From positions 1 through 10,630 of the forward strand of contig JBGOUV010000242.1 of the NCBI GenBank assembly GCA_041477815.1: a stretch of 10,630 nt of DNA. The letters run 5' to 3'. This DNA comes from JBGOUV01 sp041477815. Lineage in GTDB: Bacteria; Acidobacteriota; Terriglobia; Bryobacterales; JACQDG01. A program made the translations under genes and the position numbers. A model generated the notes under the pieces. It was not told where the DNA came from. It did no database searches and saw only the letters and a program-made list of their open reading frames with translations. This document shows positions 6,026-10,630 of the stretch, one piece after another; position 1 is the stretch's first letter; the number at the start of each line of letters is the position of its first letter.

Positions 6026-7135
6026 ATGAGGATCGGGGTACCCAAGGAAGTCAAGGATCATGAGGCCCGGGTGGGGCTGGTTCCGAGCGGGGTGATGACG
6101 CTGCGGCAGGCGGGTCACCGGGTGGTGGTCGAAACCGGAGCGGGGGAGGGCAGCTCTCTTCCCGACGAGGACTACCGGCGGGCGGGCGCCGAGATCGTCC
6201 CCACGGCGGCGGACGTCTGGGGACGGGCGGAGCTGGTAGTCAAGGTAAAGGAGCCTCAGCCGTCCGAGTTTGCGCTTCTGCGGCCGGATCTAATCCTCTT
6301 TACTTACTTGCACTTAGCACCCCTGCCCGAGCTGACCCGGAAACTTCTTGAGGCCCGCGTCAATGCCGTGGCCTACGAAACGATCCGCGAGGCCGACGGC
6401 TCGCTGCCCCTGCTGACCCCGATGAGCGAGGTAGCCGGCAGGATGTCGGTCCAGATCGGGGCGCATTACCTCGAGAAAGAGAACGGCGGACGCGGGGTCC
6501 TTCTCGGCGGCGTGCCCGGCGTGGCGCCGGCCGAGGTGGTGATCCTGGGCGGCGGTGTGGTCGGGACCAATGCCGCCAAGATTGCCATCGGCTTGGGGGC
6601 GCGGGTGACCATGATCGACCGGAACCTGCAGCGCCTGCGGGAGCTCGACGACCTGTTCCAGAGCCGGCTGGTAACCCTGGCCTCGAACGTGTGGACCGTC
6701 TCCGAGGCCGTGAGCCGGGCCGACCTGGTGATCGGCGCGGTGCTGATCCCCGGGGCCTCGGCGCCACGGCTGGTCACCCGGGAGATGGTGTCCCGGATGA
6801 AGCCGCGATCCGTAATCGTGGACGTCGCCATCGACCAGGGGGGCTGCTTCGAGACCGCCCACGCCACGACCTTCAGCGATCCCGTCTACTGGGTGGACAA
6901 GGTGTTGCACTACTGCGTGTCCAACATGCCGGCGGCGGTGCCCCACACCTCCACTCTCGCCCTGACCAACGCCACCTTCCCCTACGTACGCCTGCTGGCC
7001 GAGCTGGGCCTCGACCGCGCCATCGCGGCCAGCCGGGCGCTGCGCGAGGGAGTGAACACGTATCGGGGCGAGCTGGTGCACCCGGGAGTGGCCGAGTCGC
7101 AAGGTGTTGAATATCACGAACTGGCTCTGGCTTGA
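6026..7135 (+). CDS. ald: Alanine dehydrogenase
   Basis: NAD-dependent, reversible oxidative deamination of L-alanine to pyruvate and ammonia, in the cytoplasm. The 369-residue length is typical. The start MRIGVPKEVKDHEARVGLVP is the standard N-terminus. All key residues sit at canonical numbers: Lys75 in VKVKEP and His96 in YLHLAP (substrate binding and catalysis), the Rossmann GGGVVG at 175-180 with Asp198 binding the NAD ribose, and Asp270 in VDVAIDQGG. The C-terminal VSNMPAAVPHTST block is intact. The product, pyruvate, also comes from the pyruvate kinase nearby, but the genes are not in one operon. Transcription probably starts at the ATG from the extended -10 at 6011-6019. Confidence 0.97.
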   Translation: MRIGVPKEVKDHEARVGLVPSGVMTLRQAGHRVVVETGAGEGSSLPDEDYRRAGAEIVPTAADVWGRAELVVKVKEPQPSEFALLRPDLILFTYLHLAPLPELTRKLLEARVNAVAYETIREADGSLPLLTPMSEVAGRMSVQIGAHYLEKENGGRGVLLGGVPGVAPAEVVILGGGVVGTNAAKIAIGLGARVTMIDRNLQRLRELDDLFQSRLVTLASNVWTVSEAVSRADLVIGAVLIPGASAPRLVTREMVSRMKPRSVIVDVAIDQGGCFETAHATTFSDPVYWVDKVLHYCVSNMPAAVPHTSTLALTNATFPYVRLLAELGLDRAIAASRALREGVNTYRGELVHPGVAESQGVEYHELALA

Positions 7136-7183
7136 GGCGGGTGTGGGGTGGTGGGTGAGGAGTGTTGGGTGGGCGCACGGCAG

Positions 7184-7213
7184 TTGACACTCCTGGTTGC
7201 AAGCAGTTAGAAT
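7184..7213 (+). promoter_or_regulatory. Sigma-70 type promoter of the hrcA-grpE-dnaJ genes
   Basis: A consensus -35 TTGACA (7184-7189) and -10 TAGAAT (7208-7213) are separated by 18 bp. Transcription would start near 7220, giving a leader of about 13 bases that holds only GGGGGT as a weak ribosome site. A 7-bp inverted repeat, GGAGTGT (7159-7165) and ACACTCC (7187-7193), overlaps the -35. It has the opposite half-site order to a CIRCE operator. Confidence 0.7.
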
Positions 7214-7232
7214 GCCAGCGGGGGTCTAGTCG

Positions 7233-8267
7233 ATGGCGCGGCCATTTTCCTTGACTGGTCGGAACCTGGAAATCCTGAGCGCGATCGTCAAGAGCTACAT
7301 CGCGACCGGGGAGCCGGTGGGGTCGAAGTACGTCTCGGACAAGCGCAAGGACCGGCTGAGCCCCGCTTCCATCCGTAACGTGATGGCCGAGCTCGAAGAG
7401 CAGGGGTACCTGAGCCATCCCCACACCTCCGCCGGCCGCGTCCCTACCGGCAAGGCCTTCCGGGAGTACGTGCAGCACCTGAGCACGCCACGGCTCAACC
7501 CCAGCGATGCCGGCTTCATTCAGGACCACCTGGAGCAGGCGACCACGCTCGAGGAGCGGTTGGGACGGTCGTCGCACGTGCTGGCGGCGCTGACCCGCCA
7601 GATGGGGGTGGCGGTGGTAGCGCCGCTGGCGCAGTCGGTGCTGGAGCGGGTGCAGTTCACCCGGCTGGGAGACCACCGCATCCTGGTGGTACTGGTAGCG
7701 CGGGGCGACGTGGTGCGGCACCGCATCATCCGGGTGGCCGAGGAGATTCGGCCCGAAGAGCTGGAGCGCCTGGCCAACTATGTCAACCGGGAGTTTGCCG
7801 GCTGGCCGCTGGCGGCGGTGCGGGGAGAGATCCGGCAGCGCCTGCGGGTGGAGCGGGCCGAGTTTGACGCCATCCTGAGCCGGCTGCGGCTGTTGTTCGC
7901 GCAGGGATTCCTGAATGCCGATACCGACGCCCAGATCTCGCTCGAAGGCGCGCCCAACCTGGTGGTAGGGGTGGAGATTCTGGACGGCGGGCGGGTGCGC
8001 CAGTTGCTGCAGGCCCTGGAGGACAAGGAGAAGCTGATCCAACTCCTGGACGACTGCATCCGGGGCGATATGGCGGTGCGGATTGGGCTCGGAGAGACGT
8101 ATCCGGGGATGCAGCACTATGCCTTGATCGGAGCGGTGTGTGAGCTGGAGCCGGGGGTGCCCGGGCGGATCGCGGTCATCGGTCCGATGCGCATGCCGTA
8201 CGAGCGGGTGATCTCGGCGGTGGCCCACGTGGCCAGCCTGTTCCGCCACCTCTCCGCCGTGAACTGA
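7233..8267 (+). CDS. hrcA: Heat-inducible transcription repressor HrcA
   Basis: A negative regulator of class I heat-shock genes that binds CIRCE operators as a dimer and depends on GroEL for activity in studied species. At 344 residues it is of usual length. The N-terminal winged helix covers about residues 8-75 (LEILSAIVKSYIATGEPVGSK, here in two blocks, then SIRNVMAELEEQGYLSHPHT and SAGRVPTGKAFREYV). The central GAF-like and dimerisation regions include LVVLVARGDVVRH and ANYVNREFAGWPL, and the C-terminus ends GPMRMPYERVISAVAHVASLF. It is first in the hrcA-grpE-dnaJ cluster, 18 bases before grpE. No convincing CIRCE inverted repeat lies in the 97 bases upstream, so autoregulation is not visible here. 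Confidence 0.96.
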   Translation: MARPFSLTGRNLEILSAIVKSYIATGEPVGSKYVSDKRKDRLSPASIRNVMAELEEQGYLSHPHTSAGRVPTGKAFREYVQHLSTPRLNPSDAGFIQDHLEQATTLEERLGRSSHVLAALTRQMGVAVVAPLAQSVLERVQFTRLGDHRILVVLVARGDVVRHRIIRVAEEIRPEELERLANYVNREFAGWPLAAVRGEIRQRLRVERAEFDAILSRLRLLFAQGFLNADTDAQISLEGAPNLVVGVEILDGGRVRQLLQALEDKEKLIQLLDDCIRGDMAVRIGLGETYPGMQHYALIGAVCELEPGVPGRIAVIGPMRMPYERVISAVAHVASLFRHLSAVN

Positions 8268-8269
8268 TC

Positions 8270-8278
8270 TGATACGAT
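8270..8278 (+). promoter_or_regulatory. Possible internal extended -10 box before grpE
   Basis: TGATACGAT, almost identical to the ald box, lies between the hrcA stop and grpE and ends 7 bases before the grpE ATG. It could give a leaderless grpE-dnaJ transcript independent of hrcA. No -35 is evident, because the upstream bases are hrcA coding sequence. Confidence 0.4.
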
Positions 8279-8285
8279 AAGTAAT

Positions 8286-8822
8286 ATGGAAGAGTGGTTG
8301 AATCCACCGGTGGAATCCGGTGTCGCCGACGAGGGAGCCGTCGCGGCCGACCCGGCCCAGACCTTGGAGACAGTCGCCGCTGAGCGGGACAAGCTCCAGG
8401 CCGAGAAGGACGAGCTGTGGGACCGCCTGGTGCGCAAGCAGGCGGAGTTCGAGAACTTCCGCCGGCGGACGGCCCGGGAGAGGGAAGAGGTCCTGCAATT
8501 TGCGGCCATGGAGACCGTGCGGGCGCTGCTGCCGGTGCTGGACGATTTCGAGCGCGCCCTGAAGCTGCCGGCGGCCGGCGACGATTACCGCAAGGGGATC
8601 GAGCTGATCCACAAGCGGCTGTACGACACCCTGGTCCAACTGGGTGTGACCCCCATCGAATCGCAAGACAAGAAGTTCGACCCCAACTTCCACCAGGCGG
8701 TGGACACGGTGAAGATCGCCGACGGGGAGGACCAGAGCATCGTCGAGGAATACCAGAGGGGTTACGAGTTCAAGGGCCGCCTGCTGCGGCCGGCCATGGT
8801 AAAAGTGGCGGTACGGGAATAG
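8286..8822 (+). CDS. grpE: Nucleotide exchange factor GrpE
   Basis: A co-chaperone that releases ADP from DnaK and so resets its peptide-binding cycle. The protein has 178 residues. An acidic, disordered N-terminus (1-25) leads into a long charged coiled coil (about 28-75, with AERDKLQAEKDELWDRLVRK and KQAEFENFRRRTARER), the four-helix dimer region (VRALLPVLDDFERAL) and the C-terminal beta wing that contacts DnaK (LGVTPIES, KKFDPNFHQAV, YQRGYEFKGRLLRPAMVKVA). All family blocks are intact. No classical ribosome site precedes the ATG. dnaK, its partner, is not in the window; dnaJ follows after 6 bases. Confidence 0.96.
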   Translation: MEEWLNPPVESGVADEGAVAADPAQTLETVAAERDKLQAEKDELWDRLVRKQAEFENFRRRTAREREEVLQFAAMETVRALLPVLDDFERALKLPAAGDDYRKGIELIHKRLYDTLVQLGVTPIESQDKKFDPNFHQAVDTVKIADGEDQSIVEEYQRGYEFKGRLLRPAMVKVAVRE

Positions 8823-8828
8823 CCGACG

Positions 8829-9959
8829 GTGGCCCACAAGCGCGATTACTACGAGATTCTGGGCGTTGCCCGCAACGCCGGCGATCAGGAGATCAAGAGC
8901 GCCTACCGCAAGATGGCGCTCAAGCATCATCCCGACCGCAACCCCAACAACCCGCAGGCGGAGGAGCAGTTCAAGGAAGCAGCCGAAGCCTACAGCGTGC
9001 TGAGCGACCAGCAGAAGCGCTCCACCTATGACCAGTTTGGACACCAGGGACTGGCCGGAGCGGGCGGGCCTCCAGGATTCGATCCCAACGCTTTCCAAGA
9101 CTTCGCCGACATCTTCGGCGATTTCTTCGGCTTCGGCGACTTGTTCGGAGGAGCCGGGGGCGGCCGGCGCCGGGCCTCGTCGGCCCAGCGCGGCGCCGAT
9201 CTGCGGTTCGACCTGGAGATCGGTTTCAACGATGCCGTATTCGGCCTGAACACCGAGATCCGGTTCCCACGGCTGGAGGTCTGCTCGCGATGCAGCGGAA
9301 AGGGGGCCGAGCCGGGCTCGGGCCCCACAGTCTGCTCCACCTGCGGCGGACGCGGCCAGATGCGCTACCAGCAAGGCTTCTTCGCCGTCACCCGGACCTG
9401 CTCGGCCTGCCGGGGCGCGGGCCAGGTGATCGGACATCCCTGCACCCGCTGCCGGGGCGAGGGACGCACCCGCGCCGAGCGCAAGCTGAAGCTCAACATC
9501 CCGCCGGGAGTGGACAATGGGACGCGCCTGCGCCTGGCCAACGAAGGCGAACCCGGCGCGAATAGCGGCCCCTCCGGCGACTTGTACGTGGTCCTGTCGG
9601 TCAAAGAGCACCCCATCTTCGAGCGCGAGGACACGCACCTGCACTGCACCATCCCGGTGAACGTGGCCCAGGCGGCGCTGGGAGCGAAGATCAAGATCCC
9701 CACGCTCGAAGGCGAGGAGCCCGTCGACCTGCCGGCAGGGCTGCAATCGGGTTCGGAGTTCCGGCTGCGCGGCCGCGGCGTCCCCCACGTCAACGGCCAC
9801 GGCCGCGGCGACCTGATCCTGCACCTCCGCGTGATGGTTCCCGGCAAGCTTACCCGGGAGCAGAAGAAGCTGTTCGAGCAGTTGCTGGAACAGCTTCCGG
9901 CCGAGAACGAGCCGGCGGATAAGGGGATTCTGGAACGGGTCCGGGACTACTTCGGTTAG
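8829..9959 (+). CDS. dnaJ: Chaperone protein DnaJ (Hsp40, type I)
   Basis: A co-chaperone that delivers unfolded proteins to DnaK and stimulates its ATPase. The 376 residues show the full type I layout. The J domain is at 5-70 with HPD at 34-36, followed by a Gly/Phe-rich linker (about 75-115, FGDFFGFGDLFGGAGGG). The zinc-binding region has all four CxxCxGxG repeats (CSRCSGKG, CSTCGGRG, CSACRGAG, CTRCRGEG). The C-terminal substrate domains include IPPGVDNGTRLRL, GDLYVVLSVKEHPIFERE and LQSGSEFRLRGRGVPH. The start is GTG at 8829 with no clear ribosome site, 6 bases after grpE, so translation is probably coupled. The 3' end is 12 bases from the DUF433 gene, on the same strand. Confidence 0.97.
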   Translation: MAHKRDYYEILGVARNAGDQEIKSAYRKMALKHHPDRNPNNPQAEEQFKEAAEAYSVLSDQQKRSTYDQFGHQGLAGAGGPPGFDPNAFQDFADIFGDFFGFGDLFGGAGGGRRRASSAQRGADLRFDLEIGFNDAVFGLNTEIRFPRLEVCSRCSGKGAEPGSGPTVCSTCGGRGQMRYQQGFFAVTRTCSACRGAGQVIGHPCTRCRGEGRTRAERKLKLNIPPGVDNGTRLRLANEGEPGANSGPSGDLYVVLSVKEHPIFEREDTHLHCTIPVNVAQAALGAKIKIPTLEGEEPVDLPAGLQSGSEFRLRGRGVPHVNGHGRGDLILHLRVMVPGKLTREQKKLFEQLLEQLPAENEPADKGILERVRDYFG

Positions 9960-9965
9960 AGGAGG
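9960..9965 (+). promoter_or_regulatory. Strong ribosome binding site for the DUF433 gene
   Basis: AGGAGG lies 6 bases before the ATG at 9972. It is the only consensus Shine-Dalgarno at ideal spacing that I see in the window, and contrasts with the weak or absent sites of the housekeeping genes. Confidence 0.75.
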
Positions 9966-9971
9966 TTCGTT

Positions 9972-10208
9972 ATGGCCCCACTGGACTGGTCCCAGTGCTC
10001 CGCGGTGGAAAGCGTGCCGGGCAAAGTAAGCGGCGCCTGGGTTTTCCGGGGCACGCGAATGCCGGTGGCTGCCGTTTTCGAGAATCTGGAAGACGGCATG
10101 AGCATGGATGAGATCGTGCGACTCTACGATGGCCTGACGCGCGAACAAGTCCAATCGGTTTTGGAATTCGCTGCTCGGAGCCTTAAGGCTCCTGCCCTAG
10201 CCGGCTGA
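9972..10208 (+). CDS. DUF433 domain protein, probable antitoxin
   Basis: A 78-residue protein of the DUF433 family. The core spans about residues 12-67: SVPGKVSGAWVFRGTRMPV, then VFENLEDGMSMDEIVRLYDG, then LTREQVQSVLEFA, matching the family's GTR-x-P-V and helix-turn-helix-like pattern. DUF433 proteins are commonly encoded immediately before DUF5615 PIN-like proteins and are thought to act as DNA-binding antitoxins. Here the stop (TGATG) overlaps the start of such a gene, which supports that reading. It follows dnaJ by 12 bases and may be carried on the heat-shock transcript, though its strong ribosome site suggests independent translation. The antitoxin role is inferred from family and context. 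Confidence 0.85.
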   Translation: MAPLDWSQCSAVESVPGKVSGAWVFRGTRMPVAAVFENLEDGMSMDEIVRLYDGLTREQVQSVLEFAARSLKAPALAG

Positions 10209-10535
10209 TGCTCGTTCTCTTCGACCAGGGCACCCCGGTTCCCATTGCCAACTCCCTGTTGGTGGCACTCGGTCAGGACGGCCAGGCAACAGGGCTGGGA
10301 TACGCTCGCTAACGGTGAGTTGCTTCGCAGGGCCGAAGAGGCGGGGTTCGATGTTCTGCTCACGACGGACAAGAACCTTGGCTATCAGCAGAATCTAAGA
10401 GACCGCAAGATCGCCATAGTGGTGCTGGGTAGAAACAGGTGGAGCAGCGTGCAGGCGGTGCTGTCGCACATTGTGGCCGCCGTGAATGGCGCTGCTCCGA
10501 GAAGCTACGTCATCGTTGACGTGCCGGACCAGTAG
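10208..10535 (+). pseudogene. DUF5615 PIN-like toxin gene, broken by a +1 frameshift
   Basis: The ATG at 10208 opens a frame reading MLVLFDQGTPVPIANSL, the typical N-terminus of DUF5615 PIN-like proteins with their first acidic residue (Asp6). It then runs into nonsense and stops at 10310-10312. The next frame picks up the same family from about 10266: HSVRTARQQGWDTLANGELL, then EEAGFDVLLTTDKNL with the paired Asp residues expected of a PIN nuclease site, YQQNL, and a normal C-terminus ending at 10535. Removing one base within GTGG at 10262-10265 would restore a continuous protein of about 108 residues through NSLLGHSVRTA. Either the toxin is inactivated in this strain, or the extra base is an assembly error. 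The frame change is plain in the sequence; the RNase role is inferred from the family. Confidence 0.78.
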
Positions 10536-10540
10536 GGCCT

Positions 10541-10556
10541 CCGGCGGGAACGCCGG
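10541..10556 (+). terminator. GC hairpin after the toxin gene
   Basis: CCGGCG-GGAA-CGCCGG is a perfect 6-bp stem with a GNRA-type tetraloop, starting 5 bases after the stop. No T-run follows, so it may be a weak terminator or an end-protecting hairpin. The remaining bases to the window edge show no supported gene. Confidence 0.4.
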
Positions 10557-10630
10557 GTCGCGCTCGACAAGAGTGCAGCTTGACGTTCGGTCAGTGTCGT
10601 TCTTCTGGGCTCCAAGCTCACCCGGGAGCA

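Noticed and set aside
7184..7210. CIRCE operator overlapping the hrcA promoter
   Set aside because: TTGACACTC resembles the left CIRCE half, but the bases nine positions later (AGCAGTTAG) do not match GAGTGCTAA.
6873..10154. A minus-strand open frame of more than 1000 codons across hrcA, grpE and dnaJ
   Set aside because: It is a mirror of strongly GC3-biased genes on the plus strand. It shows no domain and is rich in His, Arg, Gln and Leu, typical of antisense shadows.
10581..10630. Start of a further plus-strand gene at the right edge
   Set aside because: The frame following the TGA at 10581 has no ATG, GTG or TTG before the window ends, so no gene can be supported.

Overview
The window is GC-rich bacterial chromosome, densely packed, with no gene-free stretch over about 300 bases. 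It carries mostly housekeeping genes, a small accessory tail and one unusual gene. I see no tRNA, rRNA, CRISPR array or transposase. The gene content, very high GC at third codon positions, a selenoprotein candidate and a DUF433/DUF5615 pair point to a soil or sediment bacterium, most plausibly Acidobacteriota. That placement is an inference from style, not a marker-gene result.

Left block, plus strand (2-1412): the C-terminal part of a threonine synthase-type PLP enzyme, a 69-residue protein of unknown function, and a PAP2-family membrane phosphatase/transferase. Each gene overlaps the next by 10-13 bases, so they look co-translated.

Minus-strand pair (3018-1325): a CaiB/BaiF CoA-transferase, followed with a 16-base overlap by the most interesting gene here. 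This is a secreted heavy-metal-associated (HMA/MerP-like) domain protein. The first cysteine codon of its metal-binding CxxC motif is an in-frame TGA, giving UxxC. A perfect 7-bp hairpin with a 5-nt loop lies directly downstream, where a bacterial SECIS element must be. Read through with selenocysteine, the two half-frames form one 167-residue protein with a signal peptide and a complete HMA fold. An ordinary annotation would truncate or lose it.

Middle: pyruvate kinase (plus) starts 29 bases from the divergent CoA-transferase start. It converges on an Old Yellow Enzyme-family flavin oxidoreductase (minus). That gene is in turn divergent from alanine dehydrogenase (plus), and a perfect 15-bp palindrome sits at the shared -35 position of both predicted promoters.

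Right block, plus strand: the heat-shock genes hrcA-grpE-dnaJ, without dnaK, behind a clear sigma-70 promoter. Close behind dnaJ comes a DUF433 antitoxin-like gene and a DUF5615 PIN-like toxin gene broken by a single-base frameshift.

A recurring theme is extended -10 boxes (TGnTAnnnT) only 7-11 bases before start codons (pyk, ald, grpE, the flavin oxidoreductase). This suggests leaderless or nearly leaderless transcripts.
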